Shown: positions 7,696-17,761, counted from the first letter of the stretch. The stretch is 64,000 nucleotides of DNA from Kaistella sp. SH40-3 (GCF_030686865.1 NZ_JAQYUS010000011.1:1-64000); one strand, 5' to 3'. The notes: a model not told the origin generated them from the sequence alone. Translations and numbers: made by a program.

Positions 7696-8394
7696 ATGCA
7701 AACTCAAATTATTGCGCATCGCGGCTTTTGGAAAACGAATCCTGCAACTGCTGAAAATTCTATTCAAAGTTTAAAAAATGCTCAGAATTTAACTATTTAT
7801 GGGACAGAGTTTGATGTTCGAATCTCAAAAGACGGTGTGCTGATTGTCTATCATGATGAGTATTACGGGAAATTGGAAATTTCAGAAACAAATTTTTCTG
7901 ATTTGGAAAAACTGAAATTACAAAACGGGGAGAATATTCCAACTTTAAAGGATTATTTAGAAAAAGGAAAAGAGAATCAATCATTAAAACTGATGATTGA
8001 ATTGAAACCCATTAATTCTAAAATTAAAGAAAATGACTTGGTTCAAAAAGCGATTCAATTGGTTGAAGAACTTCACCTGAAATCCCAAACCGAATTTATT
8101 TCCTTCAGCCTAAATATTTGTGAGCAAATTAAAAAAGCCGAATCTTCTTTCAAAGTCTATTATTTGAACGGAGATCTTTCGCCTTTAGAAATAAAAGAAA
8201 AAGGACTTGATGGAATTGATTATCATCATTCTGTTCTCCTGAAAAATCTTTCCTGGATTTCAGAAGCCAAAACTTTAGGTTTAACTACAAATTCCTGGAC
8301 AGTCAATCATATTGAGATATTTCAACAGTTAAAAAAACAGGGAATTGATTTTGTCACCACCGATATTCCTAATGTATTAAGTGAGATTGAATAA
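7696..8394 (+). CDS. Glycerophosphodiester phosphodiesterase family protein
   Basis: A 232-residue GDPD-family TIM barrel that splits glycerophosphodiesters into glycerol-3-phosphate and an alcohol. Visible motifs are IAHRGFW near the N-terminus (catalytic His with Arg), ENS at about 21, GTEFDVR with metal-binding Glu/Asp near 37-40, VYHDEYYGK with the second His near 53, and IELKP near 101. There is no signal peptide, so it is probably cytosolic. It lies alone between a terminator and the divergently spaced regulator region. Family confidence is high and the exact substrate is unknown. Confidence 0.9.
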   Translation: MQTQIIAHRGFWKTNPATAENSIQSLKNAQNLTIYGTEFDVRISKDGVLIVYHDEYYGKLEISETNFSDLEKLKLQNGENIPTLKDYLEKGKENQSLKLMIELKPINSKIKENDLVQKAIQLVEELHLKSQTEFISFSLNICEQIKKAESSFKVYYLNGDLSPLEIKEKGLDGIDYHHSVLLKNLSWISEAKTLGLTTNSWTVNHIEIFQQLKKQGIDFVTTDIPNVLSEIE

Positions 8395-8592
8395 GAGTTT
8401 TTTATTACGCTAAACCTGCTCTTTCAAATAAAAATGGTTTTTTCAAATCATTTTCGACACACGTGCAACCTTACTCATTTCCAGATTAATACGTTTGAAA
8501 AGCTTTTAAATAATTGAAAAGGTTACGCTTCTATCTATCATTATTACTTTTATCTATCGAACGTATTAACTCTGAAAACTTGGAAACTAATT

Positions 8593-8622
8593 TTGTTTTT
8601 TTAGTTTTCTTTTGTATCTTTG
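8593..8622 (+). promoter_or_regulatory. Promoter of the TetR/RND efflux cluster
   Basis: TTG at 8593-8595 and TATCTTTG at 8615-8622 are separated by exactly 19 bp and match the Bacteroidota -33/-7 promoter. The ATG at 8633 is only 11 bp beyond the box. The upstream space (8395-8592) contains no gene but has a distant inverted repeat, TTAATACGTT at 8486 and AACGTATTAA at 8560. Confidence 0.75.
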
Positions 8623-8632
8623 CCCCCGAATT

Positions 8633-9235
8633 ATGGACGAAAAAACAATTTTTTTAAGTAAAGCCTCAGAACTTTTCATCAATAACGGCGCGAAATCCGT
8701 GACGATGGATGAGATTGCAAAAGAGTTTGGAATTTCTAAGAAAACCCTTTATCAGAAATATAAAAATAAAGAGGAATTATTGGAAGAAGTTTTGGAATAC
8801 AAACTTCAAGAAGTGATCGACCGACTTCAGTATCTGGATGACAATGTTGAAAATGCCATTGAAAGAATGTTTTGTCGGGACGAAGAAATCGACAAGGTTT
8901 CGAACTCTAACAATAATATTCTGATTCGCCAACTGTTAAAATATTACCCTGCTATTTTTCACAAACACATGTTGAATTTCTCAACAAAATTCGCAGAAGT
9001 ATTGGTTCACAATATTGAAAAAGGAAGACAGCAAGGGCTTTACCGAGAAGATTTCAACGCAGAACTTTATGCGAAGATTTTTTTTCAACTCGTAATGTCT
9101 TATGACAGTTCTCCATTTTTTGATACGGAAGCAATCGAACGTGAATTTTTTATGCAGGAGTCTTTGATGCTTTACATGAACGCGATTACGAACGAAAAGG
9201 GAAAAGAAGTACTAAAAAGTCTTCACCAAAAATAA
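8633..9235 (+). CDS. TetR/AcrR-family transcriptional regulator of the RND pump
   Basis: A 200-residue regulator with an N-terminal helix-turn-helix (SVTMDEIAKEFGISKKTLYQ, about residues 24-43) and a C-terminal ligand-binding domain rich in aromatic residues. ATG 8633 is preferred over an upstream TTG because the promoter's -7 box overlaps that longer start. The gene heads a same-strand cluster with TolC, adaptor and RND genes. TetR proteins in this place usually repress the pump until a ligand binds; this is inferred from context. Confidence 0.9.
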   Translation: MDEKTIFLSKASELFINNGAKSVTMDEIAKEFGISKKTLYQKYKNKEELLEEVLEYKLQEVIDRLQYLDDNVENAIERMFCRDEEIDKVSNSNNNILIRQLLKYYPAIFHKHMLNFSTKFAEVLVHNIEKGRQQGLYREDFNAELYAKIFFQLVMSYDSSPFFDTEAIEREFFMQESLMLYMNAITNEKGKEVLKSLHQK

Positions 9236-9329
9236 TATCTTGTAGTTCTCCTGTAAGTTTGATACCTAATATTTCAACTTAATGGAGGTGAACTTAATTA
9301 TAATCTGTAATAAATAACAATAACATAAA

Positions 9330-10676
9330 ATGACCAATTGGAGAAAAATGGCTTTCGTCGCCCTCTTTGCCGGCTCAATCACAGGATTGAAAGCGCAGCA
9401 GACGGTTACCTTAAAACAAGCCATAGAGTACGCGCTTCAAAATAAAGCAGAAGCGCTAAAAGCAAAACTGGATGTTCGGAATGCCGATTATCAAATTATG
9501 GAAGCGAAATCGAATGCATTGCCCCATCTTTCGGGTGTTGCGAATCTTACCTATAATCCGCTTTTGCAGAAATCTGCCTTAGATGTGGGTGCATTTAGTG
9601 GTGGGCCAAGCAATATACAGTTGATTTCTTTCGGACAGAAATGGAATGCCGGTGCAGGTTTGCAGTTGTCTCAGGCGATTTTTAACCAAAAAGTATTCAT
9701 CGGACTGAAAGCGGCAAAATCAACCAAAGAATTTTATCAAATCAACGAACAGTTAACTGAAGAGCAGATTATAGAAAGAGTTTCAGATGCTTACTTTCAG
9801 GTCTTTACGATTCAGCAGAAAAAGGAAACTTTAGAAAGCAGTTATGCAAGTACTGAAAAAGCCAGAAATGTAATCAAAAGTTTGTTCGATAATGGGTTGG
9901 CGAAAAAAGTGGATTTGGATCGAACCAATGTAAATTTGACGAATATCAGCACCATTTTGAAGCAGCAGGAAAACGGCATTAACCAAGCGGAAAATGCGTT
10001 GAAGTTTTACATGGGAATGCCAATTGAAACAGAAATTGAATTGGTGAAAGCCGATATGGAAGTCACTCCACATTTGTTAGATGATGTTATAGAAACAGAT
10101 AACAGAGCGGAAGTCCAACTTTTAGCCAAACAAAAAGAATTGTTACAGTATAATAAAAAAGCAGTTGAAGCGGATTACTATCCGACGGTGAACTTAAATG
10201 CGAATTACAGTTACCAAGGATTGGGAGATAAATTTCCTTTAACCCACGGCGAAAAAAGCGGCGTTTTCTGGTCAGATTATTCTGCGATTACTTTGGGCGT
10301 AAATATTCCTATTTTTAATGGTTTTGCCACGAAAGCGAGAGTAGCAATGGCGCAAATAGAACTGGAGAAATTGGAAGTTGATATTAAAGACACCAAACTT
10401 GGTTTAGATTTGTCGTATCAAAACGCGAAATCTCAAATTGAGAACAGTCTTGCTTCTTTAGAAAGTCAAAAAGCCAACGTAAGTCTTGCGGAAACCGTAG
10501 CGGCCAATACCAAAAGCAATTACCAATATGGTTTAGCAACGCTTACGGATTTGTTAGAGGCCGAAAATGCTCTGGTAGAAGCGAAAAACAATTACAGCAA
10601 TGCGATCCTGGATTATAAAATTGCAGAAATTCAATATTATAAATCGAAAGGCGAACTTAAAACCTATTTAAAATAA
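9330..10676 (+). CDS. TolC-family outer-membrane efflux channel
   Basis: 448 residues with a signal peptide (MTNWRKMAFVALFAGSITGLKA) and the two-fold repeated alpha-helical layout of OEP/TolC proteins. Typical pieces are TLKQAIEYALQNK at the start, helical Ala/Gln/Asn-rich segments, and YGLATLTDLLEAENALVEAK near the C-terminus. It should trimerise in the outer membrane and form the exit duct for the adaptor and RND pump encoded next. The three genes form the usual outer-membrane channel/adaptor/pump order of Bacteroidota. Confidence 0.92.
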   Translation: MTNWRKMAFVALFAGSITGLKAQQTVTLKQAIEYALQNKAEALKAKLDVRNADYQIMEAKSNALPHLSGVANLTYNPLLQKSALDVGAFSGGPSNIQLISFGQKWNAGAGLQLSQAIFNQKVFIGLKAAKSTKEFYQINEQLTEEQIIERVSDAYFQVFTIQQKKETLESSYASTEKARNVIKSLFDNGLAKKVDLDRTNVNLTNISTILKQQENGINQAENALKFYMGMPIETEIELVKADMEVTPHLLDDVIETDNRAEVQLLAKQKELLQYNKKAVEADYYPTVNLNANYSYQGLGDKFPLTHGEKSGVFWSDYSAITLGVNIPIFNGFATKARVAMAQIELEKLEVDIKDTKLGLDLSYQNAKSQIENSLASLESQKANVSLAETVAANTKSNYQYGLATLTDLLEAENALVEAKNNYSNAILDYKIAEIQYYKSKGELKTYLK

Positions 10677-10820
10677 ACTAAAAATAAAATCGTGTTGAAA
10701 GTTTCCTTTTGACATTAAAAAAAATAATAATTAAGATGAAATCGCCAAGATTGATTAACCCAAATACCCTTAAAAATACAGCGATTGCATAAGTCCTTAA
10801 AAAAAAATAAATATATTCTT

Positions 10821-11882
10821 ATGAAAAAAACTTTAATATATATTATCGTCGCAGTCGTACTCATCGGTTTAGGAGCGTACAAAATTGCCAGTAATAAAGC
10901 GAATCAAAAGAAAGAAGTGGCCGAAGTTGCCAAGCAAGTTGACAAAATCAATGTGAATGTTGTGACGGCAAGCAGAGAAAATATCAATACTGATTATTCT
11001 GCCAACGGAACATTTATCCCGAAACAGGAAACGAATCAGTCTTCAGAAATCTCCGGACGTATTGTGAATGTCTTGGTGAGAGAAGGTTCCAGAGTAGGAG
11101 CAGGTCAGGTTTTAGCAACTATCAAAAGAGATGCGATCGAAGTAGATCTAAGCCAGGCACAGAATAATTTACAAAACGCCATCATCGATAACCAGCGTTA
11201 TGAGAACGCATATAAAACCGGCGGAGTTACGAAACAACAGTTGGATAATTCCAGATTACAGTTGAAAAATATGCAGTCTGCTGTTCGTGCACAAAGCGTA
11301 AGAGTAAATGATACCAGCGTAAGAGCCGGAATCAGCGGAATTATTAATAAAAAAATGGTTGAACCGGGAATGGTCGTTGCACCGGGAACTCCTTTGTTCG
11401 AAATCGTTAATATCAACAGTTTAAAATTATCTGTTTTGGTGGACGAAAGTCAGATTGGCAGAATTCAAATTGGACAAACTGTTCCAATTACTGTGAACGT
11501 TTTACCTGATGAATCTTTCGCCGGAAGAATTACCTTCATCGCTCCCAAAAGTGATGCCTCTTTAAATTTCCCGGTAGAAATTGAAGTGGCCAACAACGGA
11601 AGTTTAAAAGCCGGTATGTACGGAACCGCTTTATTCAAAACCAATTACGGTGCTGAAAATCAAAATATGTTAACCGTTCCAGCAGAAGCATTTGTAAATG
11701 GCGTAAGTTCAGGACAGTTATTCATCGTTGAAAACGGAACAGCGAAAATGATCAACGTGAAAACCGGAAAAGTGTATGGTAACAAAGTACAGATCGTGAG
11801 CGGATTAAATGGAGGAGAGCAGGTAATTACCAGCGGACAGATCAACCTGGACAACGGTTCAAAAATAAACATCGTAAAGTAG
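10821..11882 (+). CDS. RND efflux periplasmic adaptor (membrane-fusion protein)
   Basis: 353 residues from ATG 10821; a longer TTG-initiated frame from 10785 was rejected because MKKTLIYIIVAVVLIG is a proper N-terminal anchor. A lipoyl/barrel-sandwich part (EISGRIVNVLVREG and later VEPGMVVAPG) flanks a helical hairpin, then a beta-barrel and membrane-proximal domain. It links the inner-membrane pump to TolC. The gene ends 4 bp before the pump gene, so they are translationally close. Confidence 0.93.
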   Translation: MKKTLIYIIVAVVLIGLGAYKIASNKANQKKEVAEVAKQVDKINVNVVTASRENINTDYSANGTFIPKQETNQSSEISGRIVNVLVREGSRVGAGQVLATIKRDAIEVDLSQAQNNLQNAIIDNQRYENAYKTGGVTKQQLDNSRLQLKNMQSAVRAQSVRVNDTSVRAGISGIINKKMVEPGMVVAPGTPLFEIVNINSLKLSVLVDESQIGRIQIGQTVPITVNVLPDESFAGRITFIAPKSDASLNFPVEIEVANNGSLKAGMYGTALFKTNYGAENQNMLTVPAEAFVNGVSSGQLFIVENGTAKMINVKTGKVYGNKVQIVSGLNGGEQVITSGQINLDNGSKINIVK

Positions 11883-11886
11883 AAAG

Positions 11887-14800
11887 ATGAAATTAGCAGA
11901 AATATCAATTAAAAGACCCTCGTTAGTCATCGTTTTATTTACGATACTTACTTTAGGTGGTTTACTGAGTTACTCTATGATGGGGTACGAACTGATCCCG
12001 AAATTTGAAACCAATGTGGTCACGATTTCTACGGTCTATCCGGGAGCCTCGCCAAGTGAGGTAGAAACTTCGGTGACCCGTAAAATTGAAGATGCCGTAG
12101 GATCTTTAGAAAACGTAAAAAAGGTAGAATCATCGTCTTACGAAAGTCTTTCCGTAATCATGGTTCAACTGAATACAGGTGCTGATGTTAATTACGCCCT
12201 GAATGATGCACAACGTAAGGTAAATGCAATTTTATCTCAACTTCCGGATGACATCGATGCTCCGTCATTAAATAAATTCTCCCTGGATGATTTACCAATT
12301 ATGACGATGAGTATTTCCAGTAATAAGTTGAACAACAGAGAATTGTATGATCTTCTGGATAAGAAAATTGAACCAATTTTTTCCCGTGTAAGCGGTGTTG
12401 CCCAAGTTGACCTCGTAGGTGGACAGGAGCGTGAAATTCAGGTTAATATTGATGAAAAGAAATTGCAGGGTTATAATATTTCCATTGGAGAAGTACAACA
12501 GGCGATCCTTTCTTCCAACTTAGATTTCCCTACAGGAAGTTTAAAATCGAGAACGTCCAAATCAACCATTCGACTATCTGGAAAATACAAGTCGATTGAA
12601 GAGATGAGTAATCTCGTAATTTCAAATAGAAATGGAGCGCAAATCCGACTTTCAGATGTTGCCAACGTTTTTGATACCACGCAGGATGTAGAAAAAATTG
12701 CAAGATATAATCAGAATCCTACGATTTTGATGCAGGTAAAAAAACAGTCGGATGCCAATGCCGTTGCCGTGTCTGAAAACGTTCAGAAAACAATTGCTGA
12801 AGTTACCAAGAATTACGCAGTTCAGGGTCTTAACGTGAAAATTGTTGATGACAGTACAGACTTTACTTTAGCAGCAGCAGACCACGTGATTTTCGATTTG
12901 GTGATTGCGGTGATTCTTGTGGCGATCGTAATGTTGCTTTTCCTTCATAATATTAGAAATGCCTTCATCGTAATGGTTTCGATTCCATTATCGTTGATTG
13001 CGACGTTCATTGGAATGTATTTAATGGGGTATACCTTAAACTTAATGAGTTTATTAGGACTCTCACTGGTAGTTGGTATTTTGGTGGATGATGCCATTGT
13101 GGTCCTCGAAAACGTTTACCGACATATGGAAATGGGCAAGAGCAGAATTCGTGCAGCGTATGATGGTGCTTCAGAAATTGGATTTACCGTAACAGCAATT
13201 ACCTTGGTTATTGTGGTGGTGTTCTTACCAATTGCGATGAGTTCAGGTTTGGTATCTGATATTTTAGCGCAATTCTGTGTAACCGTGGTTATGGCGACTT
13301 TGTTCTCCTTATTAGCGTCCTTTACTATTATTCCATGGTTGTCTTCAAGATTTGGAAAAGTCGTACATCTTACGGGTAAAAATCCATTTGAAAAATTCAT
13401 CCTTTGGTTTGAAGGACAACTGGATAAATTCACGCACTTCATTACAGGAATTCTCGAGTGGTGTTTGAAAACAGGACTGAGAAGAATAATGACGGTTGTT
13501 ATCACTTTTATTATTTTAATTTCCTCATTTGCGTTGGTCGGTTTCGGTTTCATTGGGGGAGAATTTTTCCCAAAGATGGATCGTGGTCAATTCTTGGTAC
13601 AGATAGAATTACCAAAAGATGCAACCGTTGAAAAAACCAATCAGGTCACTTTAAATGTTGAGAAATATTTGCGTTCTAACAAAGATGTGGTTGATTTAAT
13701 TACCACGGTGGGTCAGCAATCTACAGGTTTTGGAGCATCACAGGCAACCGTTTATCAGGCGGAAGTTCAGGTGAACTTGGTTGACAAATCGGAACGTGCC
13801 CAAAGCACCGACATCTTAGCGGCCAAATTCAAGAGAGATCTTGAAGAAAAATTTACCGGTGTCGAATTTAAAACCGCACCAATCGGATTGATGGGAGCAG
13901 ATAATGCCCCAATCGAAATGGTGGTAACCGCTGCAGATAATGAAACGGCAAACAAAGAAGCCAACAGAATCTTAGAATTATTGAAAAAAGTTCCGGGCGC
14001 AGTAGATGCAGAATTGTCCACCGATACCGGAAGTCCGGAGGTTCGGGTGAATATCGACCGTGATAAAATGGCGACTCTAGGTCTTAACCTTTCAAGTGTT
14101 GGTCAAGCAATGCAGACTGCCTTTAATGGTAACACCGATGGGAAATACCGCGCAGGAGAGTATGAATATGACATCAACATCCGTTTTGCAGATGCGAACC
14201 GACAATCCATTGATGACGTTAGAAACTTAATGTTTACAAACAATAATGGGGAACAGATCAGATTGAGCCAGTTTGCGAATGTAGACATGAGTTCAGGACC
14301 GAGTTTGCTGCAACGAAGAGACAAATCGCCATCTGTAAAAGTAATGTCAAAAGTAGTAGGTCGTCCTGCCGGTGATGTTGCAAACGAATGGGCAGCCATG
14401 TTTATGGACAATGAAAAAACAAAACCAGCCGGAGTAAATTACATCTGGAGTGGTGATATGGAAAACCAGACCGAAGGTTTCGGTACTTTAGGACTCGCTT
14501 TATTGGCGGCTGTTGTATTGGTATATTTGGTAATGGTTTCGCTGTATGACAGTTTCGTTTATCCATTTGTGGTCTTGTTCTCAATTCCTTTGGCCTTGAT
14601 CGGAGTAATGGTAATTTTGGCTTTGACCAATAATTCCATTAACATTTTTACCATGTTGGGGATGATTATGTTGATTGGTTTGGTGGCGAAGAATGCGATT
14701 ATGATTGTCGATTTCACCAATATGCGTAAAGCGGCAGGTGAAAATACCCACGATGCTTTAATACAGGCAAATCACGCCAGACTTCGTCCGATTTTGATGA

Positions 14801-15075
14801 CGACGATTGCGATGATTTTCGGGATGCTTCCAATCGCCTTAGCAAAAGGAGCCGGCGCCGAAATGAACAACGGTTTGGCTTGGGTAGTAATCGGTGGTTT
14901 AACATCGTCGCTATTCCTTACCTTAATTATTGTTCCTGTGGTATATTCACTTTTCGACTCTATGCTCAGAAGAATGGGTAAAGATGAAAAGGTAGATTAC
15001 GAAAGTGAAATGGTAGCCGATTATGAACACAAAGAACTAAGTGAAGACGGATTTACTCCGAAACATCAGTTATAA
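11887..15075 (+). CDS. RND-family efflux pump, inner-membrane subunit (AcrB/HAE1 type)
   Basis: 1062 residues, the full length for a proton-driven RND transporter. It starts MKLAEISIKRP, followed by TM1, a large periplasmic porter loop (PGASPSEVETSVTRKIE), the TM2-6 block with the proton-relay segment GILVDDAIVVLENVYRHME, a second porter loop, and the TM8-12 block (MIMLIGLVAKNAIMIVDF). The duplicated architecture is intact. The cargo is probably drugs, bile-like compounds or solvents, but the sequence does not say which. It is the last gene of the efflux operon and is followed by a strong terminator. Confidence 0.95.
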   Translation: MKLAEISIKRPSLVIVLFTILTLGGLLSYSMMGYELIPKFETNVVTISTVYPGASPSEVETSVTRKIEDAVGSLENVKKVESSSYESLSVIMVQLNTGADVNYALNDAQRKVNAILSQLPDDIDAPSLNKFSLDDLPIMTMSISSNKLNNRELYDLLDKKIEPIFSRVSGVAQVDLVGGQEREIQVNIDEKKLQGYNISIGEVQQAILSSNLDFPTGSLKSRTSKSTIRLSGKYKSIEEMSNLVISNRNGAQIRLSDVANVFDTTQDVEKIARYNQNPTILMQVKKQSDANAVAVSENVQKTIAEVTKNYAVQGLNVKIVDDSTDFTLAAADHVIFDLVIAVILVAIVMLLFLHNIRNAFIVMVSIPLSLIATFIGMYLMGYTLNLMSLLGLSLVVGILVDDAIVVLENVYRHMEMGKSRIRAAYDGASEIGFTVTAITLVIVVVFLPIAMSSGLVSDILAQFCVTVVMATLFSLLASFTIIPWLSSRFGKVVHLTGKNPFEKFILWFEGQLDKFTHFITGILEWCLKTGLRRIMTVVITFIILISSFALVGFGFIGGEFFPKMDRGQFLVQIELPKDATVEKTNQVTLNVEKYLRSNKDVVDLITTVGQQSTGFGASQATVYQAEVQVNLVDKSERAQSTDILAAKFKRDLEEKFTGVEFKTAPIGLMGADNAPIEMVVTAADNETANKEANRILELLKKVPGAVDAELSTDTGSPEVRVNIDRDKMATLGLNLSSVGQAMQTAFNGNTDGKYRAGEYEYDINIRFADANRQSIDDVRNLMFTNNNGEQIRLSQFANVDMSSGPSLLQRRDKSPSVKVMSKVVGRPAGDVANEWAAMFMDNEKTKPAGVNYIWSGDMENQTEGFGTLGLALLAAVVLVYLVMVSLYDSFVYPFVVLFSIPLALIGVMVILALTNNSINIFTMLGMIMLIGLVAKNAIMIVDFTNMRKAAGENTHDALIQANHARLRPILMTTIAMIFGMLPIALAKGAGAEMNNGLAWVVIGGLTSSLFLTLIIVPVVYSLFDSMLRRMGKDEKVDYESEMVADYEHKELSEDGFTPKHQL

Positions 15076-15095
15076 TTATAGTTATTTTATTTATG

Positions 15096-15129
15096 AAAAA
15101 GCCGTTTCAGTAATTGAAACGGCTTTTTT
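15096..15129 (+). terminator. Rho-independent terminator of the efflux operon
   Basis: AAAAAGCCGTTTCA pairs with TGAAACGGCTTTTT around a 5-nt loop and is followed by T residues, 20 bp after the RND gene. Confidence 0.9.
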
Positions 15130-15190
15130 GTTGGTAAAAATTAAAGTTATCAAATTTTAATTTAGAAGCACAAAAACAATCGCTACTTAC

Positions 15191-15272
15191 AAAACCCGTC
15201 CCGCTGTCCACTATATCCTCCCGGTCCGAAAATCGGAAACGGGAGGGATGCCGCTCCCATCGGGGCTATAAC
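15191..15272. repeat. Intergenic repeat, family B copy 1, with hairpin core
   Basis: GC-richer than its surroundings. The flank CCCGTCCCGCTGTCCACTAT and the end CCGCTCCCATCGGGGCTAT enclose a hairpin core, CCTCCCG (15217-15223) with CGGGAGG (15240-15246). The layout parallels the repeats at 32834 and 52902, whose cores differ. It lies in the 407-bp space between the efflux operon and tex, with no gene. Confidence 0.55.
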
Positions 15273-15397
15273 TTCAGGCATTTCTTCTTACCACCGGAAA
15301 ATCAAAATGTTTGTCTCCTCGTTATACGAACAGAATAAATCACAAAATCATACTTAATAAACTTCCCACAATATTTTGCCGAATATTTTAGAATAAT

Positions 15398-15480
15398 CCT
15401 TTTGCTGAGCGGAGCGCCTTTGCGTCCGTAATTTATAAGCAGTCATTTTGTTAAAAACTTTGCGCCTTTGCGTTTAAAGA
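15398..15480. repeat. Dispersed intergenic repeat, family A copy 2
   Basis: CCTTTTGCTGAGCGGAGCGC, then CTTTGCGTCCGTAATTTATA, then ACTTTGCGCCTTTGCGTTTA. This is a diverged copy of the 6726, 53141 and 53291 sequences. It ends 3 bp before the stop of tex, just downstream of that gene. Confidence 0.78.
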
Positions 15481-15482
15481 AA

Positions 15483-17606
15483 TCACAAAATCATACTCAA
15501 CTGAATCCTCTTCCGCGCCTCATCAACTTCAGTCACTTTCACCTGAACATGCTGATGCAGTTTCACCACTTCATTCACATCACTCACAAAACCTTCTTTC
15601 AACTGGGAAATATGAACCAGTCCGCTCTCCTTAATTCCAACATCTACGAAACACCCAAATGCCGTGATATTATTCACAATTCCGGGAAGAATCATTCCCG
15701 TTTTTAAATCTTTTATTGATTTAACTGTGGGATCAAACTCAAAAACTTTCGCCGCTTTTCGCGGATCCAATCCTGGTTTTTCCAGTTCTTTTAAGATATC
15801 TTTAATTCCTAAAATACCAACTGTTTCCGTGATATAATTTTCCGGATTAATGGCTTGAATTTTTTCTTTATTCGCGATGAGGTCGTTTGTTTTAATTCCT
15901 AAATCTTTTGCCATTTTTTCGACAATCGAATACGCTTCCGGGTGAACGGCTGAATTATCCAAAGGGTTTTTACCATTCGAAATCCGAATAAATGCTGCCG
16001 CCTGTTGAAAGGCTTTTTCTCCTAATCTCGGAACTTTCTTTAATTGTTTCCGGTCTTCAAAAGCACCATTTTCTGCACGGTAATTCACAATGTTTTCAGC
16101 CATCTTTTCCCCAATTCCGGAAACATAACTGAGCAAAGATTTACTCGCCGTATTCAGATTAATTCCAACTGAATTCACACATTTCATCACGGTAGAATCC
16201 AGTTCGTTTTTCAATTGCGTTTGATCTACGTCATGTTGATATTGTCCGACTCCAATTGATTTTGCATCAATTTTTACCAATTCAGCCAACGGATCAGAAA
16301 GTCGTCTTCCAATAGAAATTGCACCACGAACCGTCACATCATAACTCGGAAATTCATCCCGCGCAATTTTACTCGCCGAATAAACCGACGCACCGGCTTC
16401 TGAAACAATGAAAACCAATGGCGGTTTATCAAACGCAATTTTCTTAATAAAAAACTCCGTTTCCCGACTCGCCGTTCCGTTTCCAATGGAGATTGCTTCA
16501 ATGTTAAATGAATTCATGAGCGACCGAATTTTCTTCATCGCCATTCCCGTTTCATTCTGCGGCGCGTGTGGATAAATAGTTTCGTTGTGTAATAAATCGC
16601 CTTTTTCATCAAGGCAAACGATTTTACAACCACTTTTAAATCCGGGATCAATTGCCAGAATTCTTTTCTCGCCTAATGGCGGAGCGAGTAGAAGTTGTCT
16701 GAGGTTTTCAGAAAATATTTCAATGGCTTTCTGATCTGCTTTTTCCTTGGCTTCCTGTAAAGTTTCATTAGAAATCGCGGGTTCCAGCAATCTTTTATAA
16801 GAATCTTTGATGGCCAAAGCAATCTGATTTGCACACTCATTATTTGATTTAATGATAGCGTTTTCAATGAATTCCAGCGCTTCCTTCTTATCAATTCCAA
16901 TATTGGTCTTTACAAAGCCTTCCGTTTCTGCGCGCAACATCGCCAATAATCGGTGCGATGGAATTCTGTTCAGACTTTCTTCCCAATCAAAATATTGCGA
17001 AAATTTCTGGGCGGCTTCTTCCTCTTTTTTTGCCTTAATGACTTTGGAAGCAATGACTGCTTTTCTTTGAAACAATCGGCGCAAATTTTTCCGAACGTAC
17101 ATGTTTTCGTTGATCCATTCCGCCATAATATCTCGTGCACCTTGCAGCGCTTCCTCTTCCGTCGGAACCTGATCGTTCAAATATTTAGAGACTAAACTTT
17201 CCAGATTGTTAGCGTTCTGACTCATGATCATTCTTGCCAAAGGTTCTACACCTTTCTCTTTTGCAGAATCTGCTTTTGTTTTTCGCTTTTTTTTGAAAGG
17301 CAAATACAAATCTTCCAGTTCCTGCAGATCGAAAGTTTCTTCAATTCTTTGTTTGAATTCCGGCGTTAATGCATTTTGTTCTTCAATTGATTTTAGAATG
17401 CTTTCCTTCCTTTTAACTAGTTCTTCAAACTGTTTATTCAGTTTTGAAATTCCTTCAATCTGAACTTCATCTAAATTTCCCGTCGCATCTTTTCGATAAC
17501 GGGAAATAAATGGAATCGTACAATCTTCCGCTAACAGTTTCAGCGTTGCTATAATATTGTTTTCGGATATGGAAAGGGATTTTTTAATATAATCAATGGA
17601 ATTCAT
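15483..17606 (-). CDS. tex: Tex-family RNA-binding transcription accessory protein
   Basis: 707 residues with the full Tex layout. The N-terminal helical Tex region is followed by a YqgF/RNase H-like fold around 320-440 (LAIDPGFKSGCKIVCLDEKG), tandem helix-hairpin-helix motifs near 490-560 (LLSYVSGIGEKMAENIVNYR), and a C-terminal S1 RNA-binding domain (GMILPGIVNNITAFGCFVDV). Tex is a cytosolic nucleic-acid-binding protein that influences transcription and stress tolerance; its exact mechanism is unsettled. The gene is monocistronic and divergent from the DoxX/TetR cluster. Confidence 0.96.
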   Translation of the reverse strand: MNSIDYIKKSLSISENNIIATLKLLAEDCTIPFISRYRKDATGNLDEVQIEGISKLNKQFEELVKRKESILKSIEEQNALTPEFKQRIEETFDLQELEDLYLPFKKKRKTKADSAKEKGVEPLARMIMSQNANNLESLVSKYLNDQVPTEEEALQGARDIMAEWINENMYVRKNLRRLFQRKAVIASKVIKAKKEEEAAQKFSQYFDWEESLNRIPSHRLLAMLRAETEGFVKTNIGIDKKEALEFIENAIIKSNNECANQIALAIKDSYKRLLEPAISNETLQEAKEKADQKAIEIFSENLRQLLLAPPLGEKRILAIDPGFKSGCKIVCLDEKGDLLHNETIYPHAPQNETGMAMKKIRSLMNSFNIEAISIGNGTASRETEFFIKKIAFDKPPLVFIVSEAGASVYSASKIARDEFPSYDVTVRGAISIGRRLSDPLAELVKIDAKSIGVGQYQHDVDQTQLKNELDSTVMKCVNSVGINLNTASKSLLSYVSGIGEKMAENIVNYRAENGAFEDRKQLKKVPRLGEKAFQQAAAFIRISNGKNPLDNSAVHPEAYSIVEKMAKDLGIKTNDLIANKEKIQAINPENYITETVGILGIKDILKELEKPGLDPRKAAKVFEFDPTVKSIKDLKTGMILPGIVNNITAFGCFVDVGIKESGLVHISQLKEGFVSDVNEVVKLHQHVQVKVTEVDEARKRIQLSMIL

Positions 17607-17747
17607 GCGGCATTTTTAGAAGTGCTAAAATAAGAGTTTAGGAGGAATTGAGAGGATTGTTTTGAAGAAATTAAAAGTCTTTGATTTAATTTAATGGTCT
17701 TCAATTTCTCTCAAAAATGATTTTAAATTTCCTTCATAGAAGAAATA

Positions 17748-17761
17748 AATGAACGTTCATT
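17748..17761. promoter_or_regulatory. TetR operator 1, perfect 14-bp palindrome
   Basis: AATGAACGTTCATT is a perfect palindrome. It is identical to the site at 18797-18810. It ends 11 bp before the -7 box at 17773 and so covers the expected -33 region of the doxX-tetR promoter. Autorepression by the TetR protein encoded at 18200 is inferred. Confidence 0.8.

Noticed and set aside
8612-8632. TTG start that would lengthen the TetR protein by seven residues
   Set aside because: These codons overlap the -7 promoter box; ATG 8633 gives the normal N-terminus.
10785-10820. TTG start adding 12 residues to the RND adaptor
   Set aside because: ATG 10821 begins a proper membrane-anchor segment; the extra residues have no family match. 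The same reasoning was used at 26776, 37154, 38566, 43794 and 62204.
13116-13553. 145-residue - strand frame inside the RND gene
   Set aside because: Antisense shadow of a long, well-supported CDS; no recognisable domain.
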